NCBI RefSeq assembly: GCF_014217565.1
Contig: NZ_CP043661.1
Location: 5,332,001 to 5,396,000, forward strand
Direction of reading: 5' to 3'
DNA length: 64,000 nucleotides
DNA from: Kribbella qitaiheensis
Lineage (GTDB): Bacteria; Actinomycetota; Actinomycetes; Propionibacteriales; Kribbellaceae
Position numbers and translations under genes: made by a program. This document shows, piece by piece, positions 9,262 through 16,863 of this stretch (within the stretch, counting starts at the first letter, position 1; the number at the start of each line of letters is the position of its first letter). The notes under the pieces are model-generated. The model searched no databases and was not told where the DNA came from. It was given only the letters and a program-made list of their open reading frames with translations.

Positions 9262-9507
9262 TTGCTGACCGCGCACATCCGGCAGGTCGCGGAAGAGGAA
9301 CTGGTGTTCGACCCGGCCGACCCGATCATCGAGGCTCGGACGAACACTTGGAGTCTCGCAACCGACGACGGGGAGCGCACCGCGCTCTCCGTCGCCGAGG
9401 TTATCGGTGCCTTCGAGGACTGCGCGTCGGCACTTCGCAGTCGATGGAGAATGAAGGCCGCCGAGATCAGGCTTGAACACCGAACCGGGACCTCGGACAG
9501 GAAATAA
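9262..9507 (+). CDS. Small hypothetical protein
   Basis: An 81-aa frame starts at TTG one base after the rlmB stop and ends inside the hairpin at 9485-9524. It contains a stretch SVAEVIGAFEDCASALRSRW with a helical look. No family is recognised and no separate ribosome site is seen. It could be a cotranscribed small gene or chance coding in a 3' region. Confidence 0.35.
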   Translation: MLTAHIRQVAEEELVFDPADPIIEARTNTWSLATDDGERTALSVAEVIGAFEDCASALRSRWRMKAAEIRLEHRTGTSDRK

Positions 9508-9524
9508 CGTGTTCTAGGTGCCGG
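9485..9524. repeat. GGGACCTCGGACA hairpin, left copy
   Basis: Its left arm and loop (9486-9508) match, in reverse orientation, the hairpin at 10565-10602. Its right arm has diverged (four mismatches). It lies between convergent genes and may end transcription of both. Together the two copies bracket the DUF559-type gene. Confidence 0.65.
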
Positions 9525-9543
9525 TCTGTTGTTCAAGGCTGGG

Positions 9544-10476
9544 TCAGGCAGCGGATCTCGCTAGCGCCTGGTGAAGTCTTCGGCCGGTGATGTCGGGCAG
9601 GTCCAGGTCCGGCCAGCCGACTCTGATGACGCCGTACCCTCTCTCTCGTAGGCGATCCTCACGCCACTTTTCGGCGACCAGATCCTTCGCAGACCCGTAC
9701 TTGCGGGCTCCGTCGAACTCGACGATCAGAGATTTTTGCACCAGAAAGTCGACCCGTCCGAGAAGGCGTCCGCCGATGTCGCGGATCTCCACCTGGAGCT
9801 CCGGCTCGGGTAATCCGCGATTGGCCATCAGCACTCGAAGGCGGGACTCACCGACGGATTCGCTCTTGCCATCGGCGAACTCGGCCGCGGCTCGCGCTGC
9901 CGGTGCTCCTGGCCAGTGCTGGATTCGCTTTGCCATCTCGATCAGCTGGTCCTTCGTCACCAGCCCTTTTTGCAGAGCGGCATCGGCCAGCGCGACTCCG
10001 ACCTCGTAGGAGGTCGTACACGTGGTCTCGGCCACCGCCCGAGCGGCGGTGGTCCGGCGGAGGCCCGACAGCTCGCAGATGTCGTCCGGCCCGAGTGCCG
10101 ATCGGTGGACCTGCACGGATCGATCGGATCGGGCCCGGCCGGTTGCTCGAGTCACCTGCACCCGTCCGAAGCCCATGCCCCAGGTCGGCAGGCCGTGCAC
10201 GAGCGTCGCCGACTGGTGACTGAGCAGAACGTCACCAGTCATTCGCTGCATCACCGCGTGGGCCATCAGGAGATGGAATCGGCTGGTGCGCTCCCATGGG
10301 AGTTCGCCGTCCGGGGGTGCCTTGGTCTCGACGTACACATCTCTGCAGAGCCGCCTCCACTGTTTCGTCCTCGGCCGGAGCCGGATCTGGCTGTCGCTGT
10401 AATTCGCCGCCAGCGCGTCGGCCCGGCTGAACCACCCGCCTCGCTCGGCGGCGATCGTCGTCAATCTCTTGTTCAC
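9544..10476 (-). CDS. AbiEi/DUF559-like protein (helix-turn-helix plus Vsr-like nuclease fold)
   Basis: A 310-aa protein of a common actinobacterial family. The N-terminal part (IAAERGGWFSRADALAANYSDSQIRLRPRTKQWRRL) resembles the AbiEi antitoxin winged helix. The middle part (LLSHQSATLVHGLP) is typical of the family. The C-terminal ~110 residues (ESVGESRLRVLM, RVDFLVQKSLIVEFDGARKYG, EDRLRERGYGVIRVGW) form a PD-(D/E)XK/Vsr-like DUF559 domain with E, D and E-x-D residues present. No toxin partner is adjacent. The GTG start at 10476 fits the family; another start at 10557 is possible. The flanking matched hairpins suggest it moved as a unit. Confidence 0.75.
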   Translation of the reverse strand: MNKRLTTIAAERGGWFSRADALAANYSDSQIRLRPRTKQWRRLCRDVYVETKAPPDGELPWERTSRFHLLMAHAVMQRMTGDVLLSHQSATLVHGLPTWGMGFGRVQVTRATGRARSDRSVQVHRSALGPDDICELSGLRRTTAARAVAETTCTTSYEVGVALADAALQKGLVTKDQLIEMAKRIQHWPGAPAARAAAEFADGKSESVGESRLRVLMANRGLPEPELQVEIRDIGGRLLGRVDFLVQKSLIVEFDGARKYGSAKDLVAEKWREDRLRERGYGVIRVGWPDLDLPDITGRRLHQALARSAA

Positions 10477-10564
10477 ACCAGAGAAGATGCAGCCGGACCC
10501 GTCTCGCCGGCCGCCTGATCTGCCCGGGGTGGATAACCACATCGCGGGGGTCAGCACAACTAGG

Positions 10565-10602
10565 CGGGACCTCGGACATGTTATTTCCTGTCCGAGGTCC
10601 CG
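10565..10602. repeat. GGGACCTCGGACA hairpin, right copy
   Basis: A perfect 14-bp stem (10565-10578 with 10589-10602) with a 10-nt loop. It is the inverted, better-preserved partner of the element at 9485-9524. It also lies downstream of the streptogrisin-like gene, where it could terminate transcription. Confidence 0.75.
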
Positions 10603-10655
10603 GCGTACTGTCCTAACCCCCTAGATGCGGGCGGGGACGACAGAGGGGTTGGTGC

Positions 10656-10683
10656 TCAGTAGACCTTGACGTTGTAGGTGCAG
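10656..10683 (-). pseudogene. Orphan C-terminal tail (CTYNVKVY-stop)
   Basis: Downstream of the protease, the minus strand encodes CTYNVKVY followed by TGA. This resembles the protease's own end (YGVSVY-stop). No open frame of useful length leads into it. It looks like the stub of a deleted secreted-protein gene, but it is too short for certainty. Confidence 0.3.
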
Positions 10684-10684
10684 A

Positions 10685-10708
10685 AACCCCCTGCCAGAGC
10701 AGGGGGTT
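10685..10708 (-). terminator. Hairpin terminator of the serine protease gene
   Basis: AACCCCCTGC (10685-10694) pairs with GCAGGGGGTT (10699-10708) around a 4-nt loop, 11 bases past the protease stop. Confidence 0.75.
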
Positions 10709-10719
10709 CCGACGATCGA

Positions 10720-11607
10720 TCAGTAGACGCTGACGCCGTAGACCGAGAGGGCCTCGGTGACCGGCTGGAAGAACGTGGTGCCACCGGACGAGCAGTTGCC
10801 GCTGCCGCCGGAGGTCAGGCCAAGTGCCTTCGTCCCGTCGAACAGCGAGCCGCCGGAGTCGCCGCCTTCGGCGCAGACGTTTGTCTTGATCAGACCGGAG
10901 ACCGAGCCCTCGGCGTAGTTCACCGTGGCGTTGGTGCCGGTGACCGAGCCGCTGTGTACGCCGGTCGTGCTGCCGCTGCGCTTGACGGCTTCACCGACGA
11001 AGGCGTTCGCGGCCGAGGTGATGTCCTGGGACGACCCGTTGTAGAGGTCGACCGTGCCGGGGTGGTTGGTGAACGAGCTCGCGTACTTCACGATCGCGTA
11101 GTCGTTCCCGGGGAAGCTGGAACCGGAGGTGGTGCCCAGCGTCGTGGTGTGGCCGGAGTTCGAGTACCAGGTGGAGGCGATGTTGCCGCAGTGGCCGGCG
11201 GTCAGGAAGTAGTACGTGCTGCCGCTGCGGACGTTGAAGCCGAGCGAGCAGCGGTACTGGCCGCCGTAGATGGCGTCGCCACCGGCGATCCGCTTGCTCA
11301 GCTTGCCGGAGATCTTCTCCAGCGTGATCCGGCTGCCGAACTGCTTGGTGACGCCGGTCAGCGAGTTCAGCTTCGAACCCGTCACGGTGTCGTCGTACGA
11401 CACGATGATGCGGCCGTCGGGGAGCGTCACCCAGGCGGTACCCGGGATCGACGCGTCCTTGCTCAGGGTGGAGGTGATGCTGCCCGCCGATACCTTGGAC
11501 AGGTCGACGGGGGCGGCCGTCGCCTGAGTGGCCATCAGGGCGGTGGTTGCTGCCAGGCCTGCTGCGGCCAGCACTGCTGCGGTACGTCGGATCTGGATGA
11601 ACTTCAC
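10720..11607 (-). CDS. Streptogrisin-like secreted serine protease (S1 family)
   Basis: A 295-aa exported chymotrypsin-fold protease. A signal peptide (AAVLAAAGLAATTALMATQATA) is followed by a propeptide and a mature domain starting near IAGGDAIYGG. The triad is visible: His in TAGHC (about residue 136), Asp in NDYAIVKY (about 169) and Ser in GGDSGGS (about 250). The disulfide pairs CSLGF/GHC and C-AEGGDSGG are present. It ends YGVSVY, as streptogrisins do. GTG 11607 is supported by GAGGAGG. The expected role is extracellular protein degradation. Confidence 0.93.
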   Translation of the reverse strand: MKFIQIRRTAAVLAAAGLAATTALMATQATAAPVDLSKVSAGSITSTLSKDASIPGTAWVTLPDGRIIVSYDDTVTGSKLNSLTGVTKQFGSRITLEKISGKLSKRIAGGDAIYGGQYRCSLGFNVRSGSTYYFLTAGHCGNIASTWYSNSGHTTTLGTTSGSSFPGNDYAIVKYASSFTNHPGTVDLYNGSSQDITSAANAFVGEAVKRSGSTTGVHSGSVTGTNATVNYAEGSVSGLIKTNVCAEGGDSGGSLFDGTKALGLTSGGSGNCSSGGTTFFQPVTEALSVYGVSVY

Positions 11608-11722
11608 GGTTCAGCCTCCTCACGATGAGGACGCGCTCGGGGCGGGTGCGTCCTTGACTTAACCGTGATGAAACCTACCGGAAGTTGTCACAAAGTAAAC
11701 GTCTCAATCCAGAGCGTAAGGG

Positions 11723-13363
11723 TTATCCTCCGTGCTCCACGGTCCGCCGCAGGATCTGCCGATCCCCGGAGAGTGCGGCATGGTCGACTTCGATCAGCCA
11801 TCGGTCGTCGGCGGCTGTGACCGTCATCACACCGTTCCCGAACCACGGCCCGTACGCCGTCCGCCAGCGGGCCGCGACGTCACGCACCCCCGCCGACCGG
11901 GCCAGCTTGTGCAGCAACGCGGTCATCCACCAGGTGTCGAGCAGCTTGTTCGCCAACTGGATATGCCGGCCGATCGGGTTCCGGAACGGCGACATCGTCA
12001 GCTGGCGAATCGCAGTACCGGGGTGATCGACCGCGGCGAGCTCGGCCTCGGCCAGGTAGCTGCAGTGCACGTCGCCCGACAGCATCAGGATCGACGCCGG
12101 CGGATTCTCGCCGCGGACCAGGTCGGTGAGCAGGTCGGTCACGTCGTCGAACGAGTTCCGGAACGACGCCCAGTGCTCCAGATCCATCTCCTGCCGGATC
12201 TTCTCGCCGACGTCGGCGGCCCGATGTCCCCAGGCGCCGGAGGCGACCGCCTCGTTCCAGCCCTCCAGGTGATGCAGACCGGGCGCGAGCAGGAACGGCA
12301 GCGTCGAGGCGAGCAGCAGGTGGTTGATCGGCTGGGTGGCGCCGACCGTGTGCCGGCGGACCCACTCCCACTCGTGCTGGTCGACCATCGCCCGCTTCTC
12401 CGGCTGGAGCTCCCGGGAGCAGCGCGAGTCGATCGCGACCAGCCGGACGCCCTTCGAGCGGGCGCCGAAGTCGCGGTAGAAGCTCCAGCGGGTCGAAGCC
12501 GGGTCGTCGTCGGCCTCCCACGCGAACGCGTCCAGGTAGGAACTGCGTTCGTCCTCGTCGTCGAGCGCCCGCATCGCGGCGTACGTGGGGTCCTTCTCGA
12601 GTTGCTCCGGTGAGAGGTTGCCGAGGTGCTGATAGACCCAGTACGACGCGTAGGCGCCGACGACGCGGTCGTGCCACCACGGTTGCGCGGTGACCCAGCG
12701 GCGCCAGCTCAGTGAGGTGTTCCAGTCGTCCCGCAGGTCGTGGTCGTCGAGCAGCATGCACAACGGCACCGTCGAGAAGAGCCAGCGGACCGCAGGGGTC
12801 AGCCACGCATCGTCGTACAGCCAGGTGTACTCCTCGAAGTTGCCGATCTCGTCGGCCACCTCGGATCCCTGCCGCCCACCGTGTGCCGCCCTGAGCTTGG
12901 CCAGTACTGCGTCCGACGGGTCGTCGGCGTACACCTGATCGCCCAGCAGCAGGACCGCGTCAGGGCGCTCCGCCTCGCCGCCGGCCATCCGCTCGGCCAG
13001 TGCGACGAGTGCATCCGGGCCGAAATCCTTGAAGCCCTGCTCGTCGAACGGCGCCGATCTGCGGCAGGATCCGAAGGTCAGCCGGAAGCTCCCGTCGGCC
13101 CGCGGCGTCCGGATCACGCTCGGTCCGTACGGGCTGTCCGCGAGCGGCCAGACCTGCGAGTCGTCCAGCCGCACCTCGTACGGCGTCTCGCTCGCCGGCG
13201 TCAATCCTTCGATCAGCACCAGGGCGTAGTGATGCCCGTGCACCGTCCAGGTCGGCGCCCGGTGCCCGAGGATTTCCACCGTGCACGGTTCGTCGGTCTC
13301 GACCCACACGGTCGCCCGCGTCTCGTCGACGTACCGGAGCAACGGCCCCAACTTCAGCTGCAT
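11723..13363 (-). CDS. PhoD-like metallophosphatase
   Basis: A 546-aa protein with an N-terminal beta domain (LGPLLRYVDETRATVWVET) and a metallophosphatase domain. Metal and active-site segments include FGSCRRSA, VLLLGDQVYADD, LLDDHDLRDDW and MLSGDVHCSYLAEAE. PhoD enzymes are phosphodiesterase/alkaline phosphatases using Ca and Fe. This branch has no Tat signal at its start, so it may be cytoplasmic. ATG 13363 is preceded by GGGGCGG; a GTG nine bases upstream is an alternative. It is monocistronic. Confidence 0.85.
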   Translation of the reverse strand: MQLKLGPLLRYVDETRATVWVETDEPCTVEILGHRAPTWTVHGHHYALVLIEGLTPASETPYEVRLDDSQVWPLADSPYGPSVIRTPRADGSFRLTFGSCRRSAPFDEQGFKDFGPDALVALAERMAGGEAERPDAVLLLGDQVYADDPSDAVLAKLRAAHGGRQGSEVADEIGNFEEYTWLYDDAWLTPAVRWLFSTVPLCMLLDDHDLRDDWNTSLSWRRWVTAQPWWHDRVVGAYASYWVYQHLGNLSPEQLEKDPTYAAMRALDDEDERSSYLDAFAWEADDDPASTRWSFYRDFGARSKGVRLVAIDSRCSRELQPEKRAMVDQHEWEWVRRHTVGATQPINHLLLASTLPFLLAPGLHHLEGWNEAVASGAWGHRAADVGEKIRQEMDLEHWASFRNSFDDVTDLLTDLVRGENPPASILMLSGDVHCSYLAEAELAAVDHPGTAIRQLTMSPFRNPIGRHIQLANKLLDTWWMTALLHKLARSAGVRDVAARWRTAYGPWFGNGVMTVTAADDRWLIEVDHAALSGDRQILRRTVEHGG

Positions 13364-13452
13364 CCGCCCCACGCTATCGACTACAGCAAGTTCTGGGTGT
13401 CAGGGGAAGGCGTAGTGAGTGGAGGCTGCATCCGTCCACGCGATCGACTGGG

Positions 13453-14037
13453 TCAGTCGTGGCGGAGGGAGTGGAGCACGAAGGACGCCAGTTCGCGGTA
13501 GGCCTCGGCGTCGGACAGGCCGGTCCGGCGGGCGATGTCGCCGCGCTGGATCGCCTGCATGGTGTGCGCGACCATCTCCGCCGCGAAGCCGATGTCGACC
13601 TGCCGGAACGCCTTGTCGGCGATCCCGTCCTCGATCAGCGTCCGGACCCGGTCGGCCGCGATCCGGGTGTTCCGCTCGTACACGGACCTGGCCGGCGCGA
13701 AGGTCGCCACGTCGTCCAGGAAGGTCCGGCTGGCCGGCCGGAGCGCGTCCGCGACAGCGTTCAGGTACGCCGCGATCCGGCGGTCGGGCCGGGTCTGCTT
13801 GGCGACCGCGGATTCGACTTCGGCGGTGGCGTTCTTGAAGTAGTGCTTCACCACCTCGACGGCGAGCTGTTCCTTGCTCGGCGCCAGCGCGTACAGGGTT
13901 GTCTTGCTGCACCGCAGCTCGGCCGCCAGGTCATCCAGGGTGAACCGGCTGAAGCCCTGGGTGAGGAACAGGGACAGGAGCCGGTCGAGCAGCTCGGACT
14001 GCCTGCGCGTGCGGCGCCCGGGGACGACTGTTGTCAT
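13453..14037 (-). CDS. TetR-family regulator of the divergent acyl-CoA dehydrogenase operon
   Basis: A 194-aa repressor with an N-terminal TetR helix-turn-helix (FTLDDLAAELRCSKTTLYALAPSKEQL) and an all-helical ligand domain. It is transcribed away from the acyl-CoA dehydrogenase gene across an 86-bp gap holding a 26-bp near-perfect palindrome. By analogy with FadR/KstR-type TetR proteins it would respond to an acyl-CoA. That ligand is inferred from context only. Confidence 0.88.
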   Translation of the reverse strand: MTTVVPGRRTRRQSELLDRLLSLFLTQGFSRFTLDDLAAELRCSKTTLYALAPSKEQLAVEVVKHYFKNATAEVESAVAKQTRPDRRIAAYLNAVADALRPASRTFLDDVATFAPARSVYERNTRIAADRVRTLIEDGIADKAFRQVDIGFAAEMVAHTMQAIQRGDIARRTGLSDAEAYRELASFVLHSLRHD

Positions 14038-14055
14038 ATCGAGACAGCATAGAAC

Positions 14056-14081
14056 GATACGGAACTTTGGTCTTCAGTATC
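14056..14081. promoter_or_regulatory. Candidate TetR operator
   Basis: GATACGGAA-N8-TTCAGTATC is a 9-bp inverted repeat with one mismatch. It is placed between the divergent tetR and acyl-CoA dehydrogenase starts. The size and symmetry suit a TetR dimer. Confidence 0.6.
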
Positions 14082-14123
14082 AAGCGGAGTATCATTTCGG
14101 CAAGCCACTGAGAGGGGTGCGTG

Positions 14124-15275
14124 ATGGCTGTCGATCGCTTGTTGCCGACCGAGGAATCCACCGATCTGCTGGCTCTCGTGCGGGACCTGTGCGAGCACGA
14201 GCTCGCGCCGTACGCCGCCAAGGCCGAGGAGACCGAGTCGTTCCCTCGGGAAGCGTTCCGGACCATCGGCAAGGCCGGCCTGCTCGGCCTGCCCTATCCC
14301 GAGCAGTACGGCGGCGCCGAGCAGCCGTACGAGGTCTACCTGCAAATGCTCGAGGAGATCGCCTCGGCCTGGATGTCGGTCGGTGTCGGCCTGTCGGTCC
14401 ACACCATGACGAGCTACGCCGTCGCGACCTTCGGTACGCCGCAGCAGCGCGAACTGCTGCTGCCCGACATGGTCGGTGGCGAGCTGCTCGGCGCCTACGC
14501 GCTGTCGGAGCCGCAGGCCGGTTCGGACATCAGCGGGATGACAACGAAGGCCGTCCGGGACGGCAACGACTACGTGCTGAACGGCACCAAGTCCTGGATC
14601 ACCCATGGCTCGTACGCCGACTTCTACACGACCTTCGCCCGTACGTCGGCCGACCCGAAGCACGGCATCTCCGCGTTCCACGTGCCGGCCTCGAGTGCGG
14701 GGCTCAGCTTCGGCGCCCCGGAGCGCAAGATGGGCCTGACCGGATCCACCACGACGCTGGTCAACTTCGACAACGTCCGGGTGCCGGTGGCGAACCTGAT
14801 CGGCGAAGAAGGCGCGGGGATGCGGATCGCCTTGTCCGCGCTCGACTCGGGCCGGCTGGGGATCGCGGCCTGTGCGGTCGGCCTTGCCCAGGCAGCGCTC
14901 GACCTCGCCGCGTCGTACGCGCAGGAGCGCAAGCAGTTCGGCCAGGCGATCTCGGACTTCCAGGGCATCCAGTTCCTGCTCGCGGACATGGCCGCGGCGA
15001 CCGAATCGGCCCGCTGCACCTATCTGAACGCGGCCCGGCGGCGTGACCTCGGCCGGCCGTTCACCCAGCAGGCGGCGATCGCGAAGCTGGTCTGCACGGA
15101 CAACGCGATGAAGGTGACCACGGACGCCGTCCAGGTGCTCGGTGGCTACGGTTACACCCGGGAGTTCCCGGCCGAGCGCTACATGCGCGAGGCCAAGGTG
15201 ACCCAGATCTTCGAAGGAACCAACCAGATCCAGCGCCTCGTCATCAGCCGCGACCTGCTCAGGAGTGTTCGATGA
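14124..15275 (+). CDS. Acyl-CoA dehydrogenase
   Basis: A 383-aa flavoprotein that oxidises an acyl-CoA to the enoyl-CoA. The family signatures are clear: YALSEPQAGSDISG (FAD and substrate), KSWITHGSYADFY, RMREAKVTQ-like helix (RYMREAKVTQIFEGTNQIQRLVI) with the catalytic Glu in FEGTNQ near residue 367, and the EFP/QVLGGYGYTREFP motif. ATG 14124 is chosen over GTG 14121 because GAGAGGGG sits at good spacing. The operon partner is an HSD10-like SDR. The pair suggests beta-oxidation of short or branched-chain acyl-CoA. Confidence 0.92.
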   Translation: MAVDRLLPTEESTDLLALVRDLCEHELAPYAAKAEETESFPREAFRTIGKAGLLGLPYPEQYGGAEQPYEVYLQMLEEIASAWMSVGVGLSVHTMTSYAVATFGTPQQRELLLPDMVGGELLGAYALSEPQAGSDISGMTTKAVRDGNDYVLNGTKSWITHGSYADFYTTFARTSADPKHGISAFHVPASSAGLSFGAPERKMGLTGSTTTLVNFDNVRVPVANLIGEEGAGMRIALSALDSGRLGIAACAVGLAQAALDLAASYAQERKQFGQAISDFQGIQFLLADMAAATESARCTYLNAARRRDLGRPFTQQAAIAKLVCTDNAMKVTTDAVQVLGGYGYTREFPAERYMREAKVTQIFEGTNQIQRLVISRDLLRSVR

Positions 15276-16039
15276 AACTTGCCTCTACCGATGTCGCTCT
15301 CGTCACCGGTGGCGGTTCGGGCCTGGGGGAGGCGACCGTACGCCGGATCGCCGCGTCCGGGACCGGCGTGGTGATCTGCGACCTGCCGTCGTCGGCGGGC
15401 AAGGCGATCGCCGACGAGCTCGGTGACCGGGTCCTCTTCGTCCCGACCGATGTCACCGACGAGGCCGCGGTGACGGCCGCCCTCGATGCGGCTGCCGAGC
15501 TCGGTTCGCTCCGGCTGGTCGTCACCTGCGCAGGAATCGCGACTCCGGGCCGGGTCGTCGGCCGCAAGGGCCCGTTGCCGTTAGCAACCTTCCGTCAGGT
15601 GATCGAGGTCAACCTGATCGGCACCTTCAACGTGCTCCGCCTCGCCGCCGAGCGGATGATCGACCTACCGGCCGGCGAAGACGGCGACCGCGGCCTCGTC
15701 GTGATGACCGCCTCCATCGCGGCGTACGACGGGCAGATCGGCCAAGCGGCGTACGCGTCGAGCAAGGGCGGCATCGTCGCCCTCACCCTGACGGCCGCCC
15801 GCGACCTGGCCGACAAGGGCATCCGGGTAGTCACGATCGCCCCCGGCACCATGGAAACCCCCATGCTTGCCGGCCTCCCCGAAGACGCCCGCAAGGTCCT
15901 CGAACAGCAGGTCCCTCACCCCGCCCGCCTCGGCCGCCCCTCGGAGTACGCCGCCCTGGTCGACCACATCGTCTCCAACCAACTCCTCAACGGCGAAGTA
16001 ATCCGCCTGGACGGCGCCCTCCGCATGCCCCCCCGCTGA
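15272..16039 (+). CDS. Short-chain dehydrogenase, HSD10-like (3-hydroxyacyl-CoA dehydrogenase type)
   Basis: A 255-aa classical SDR: TGGGSGLG nucleotide-binding loop, CAGI, Ser in MTASIAAYDGQIGQ, and the catalytic YASSKGG. The long insertion after CAGIATPGRV and the end GEVIRLDGALRM match HSD17B10-type 3-hydroxyacyl-CoA dehydrogenases, which use NAD. Its ATG overlaps the preceding stop (ATGA), so the two proteins are translationally coupled. They likely catalyse successive steps of one acyl-CoA degradation route, with a hydratase supplied elsewhere. Confidence 0.88.
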   Translation: MKLASTDVALVTGGGSGLGEATVRRIAASGTGVVICDLPSSAGKAIADELGDRVLFVPTDVTDEAAVTAALDAAAELGSLRLVVTCAGIATPGRVVGRKGPLPLATFRQVIEVNLIGTFNVLRLAAERMIDLPAGEDGDRGLVVMTASIAAYDGQIGQAAYASSKGGIVALTLTAARDLADKGIRVVTIAPGTMETPMLAGLPEDARKVLEQQVPHPARLGRPSEYAALVDHIVSNQLLNGEVIRLDGALRMPPR

Positions 16040-16143
16040 AAACTGCCCTGTGGACAGCCACTGACCCGGCTCGCATCGCGGATAACTTCTCTGTCGAATC
16101 GAAGAGACGATTCACCACAGAGAGGTATCTGACAAATATGTAC

Positions 16144-16156
16144 TACGATGGTGCCA
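16144..16156 (+). promoter_or_regulatory. -10 box for leaderless antitoxin mRNA
   Basis: TACGAT (16144-16149) lies exactly six bases before ATG 16156, with no ribosome site between. This decides the antitoxin start over the ATG at 16138. Confidence 0.5.
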
Positions 16157-16428
16157 TGGCTGAGGTCCCGGTACGGATGCTGAACCAGGAGACCGCGAAG
16201 GTGTTGTCGCGGGTGAAGCAGGGCGAGGAGATCGAGATCACCGAGCGAGGCGCGGTGATCGCACGACTTGTGCCCGCCAAGCCGTCTCCGGTCACGCGCT
16301 TGCTGGAGACCGGCAAACTGCGCCTACCGCGAACGTCCGGCCCGATGCCACACCCTCGGGGCGAAGTGCGGACAGGCCGGCAATCTGATGAGGTGCTGGC
16401 AGAGATGCGCGCCGACGAGCGGTACTGA
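16156..16428 (+). CDS. Phd/YefM-type antitoxin
   Basis: A 90-aa antitoxin. The N-terminal DNA-binding part (PVRMLNQETAKVLSRVKQGEEIEITERGAVIARLVP) is the Phd/YefM fold. The C-terminal part, which would wrap and neutralise the toxin, is polar and short. It should autorepress the operon together with the toxin. The stop overlaps the toxin ATG (TGATG). Confidence 0.9.
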   Translation: MAEVPVRMLNQETAKVLSRVKQGEEIEITERGAVIARLVPAKPSPVTRLLETGKLRLPRTSGPMPHPRGEVRTGRQSDEVLAEMRADERY

Positions 16429-16826
16429 TGATCTACCTCGACACGGCGGCCCTGGTGAAACTGGTCTGCCACGAGGCGGAGTCGGATGCCCTCGTCGACT
16501 GGATCGCGGATCACACGGACGAGCTCTTGGTCTCCTCGGCGATCGCGGAGGTCGAGGTTCCACGCGCCGTACGACGAATTGAACCGGCGCTGCTCGCCAA
16601 TGTGCCGGGAATGCTCGGCCGGATCGCCATCTATGAGATCGATGAGGTGGTGAGAGCCACTGCGGCGGCCTACGAGGAACCCCTCCTCCGTTCACTCGAC
16701 GCAATCCACCTAGCCACGGCGGACGCTGTGCTAGGTGAGGACCTGACGGCATTGGTCAGCTACGACCGACGGCTGCTTGCCGTCGCGGAGAAGCTGGGAC
16801 TACCGACCGCCGCGCCTGGCGTCTGA
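16428..16826 (+). CDS. VapC-type PIN-domain toxin
   Basis: A 132-aa ribonuclease toxin with the PIN acidic quartet: Asp5 (YLDTAALVKL), Glu in IAEVEVPRA, Asp in SLDAIHLATA and Asp in VSYDRRL. PIN toxins cleave RNA, often tRNA or 23S rRNA, with Mg or Mn. It is translated by overlap from the Phd-type antitoxin, a common Phd-VapC pairing. Full length and apparently intact. Confidence 0.9.
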   Translation: MIYLDTAALVKLVCHEAESDALVDWIADHTDELLVSSAIAEVEVPRAVRRIEPALLANVPGMLGRIAIYEIDEVVRATAAAYEEPLLRSLDAIHLATADAVLGEDLTALVSYDRRLLAVAEKLGLPTAAPGV

Positions 16827-16863
16827 TGGCGCGGCCGGGGCTCTCAACCCTCGACTGAACTGA

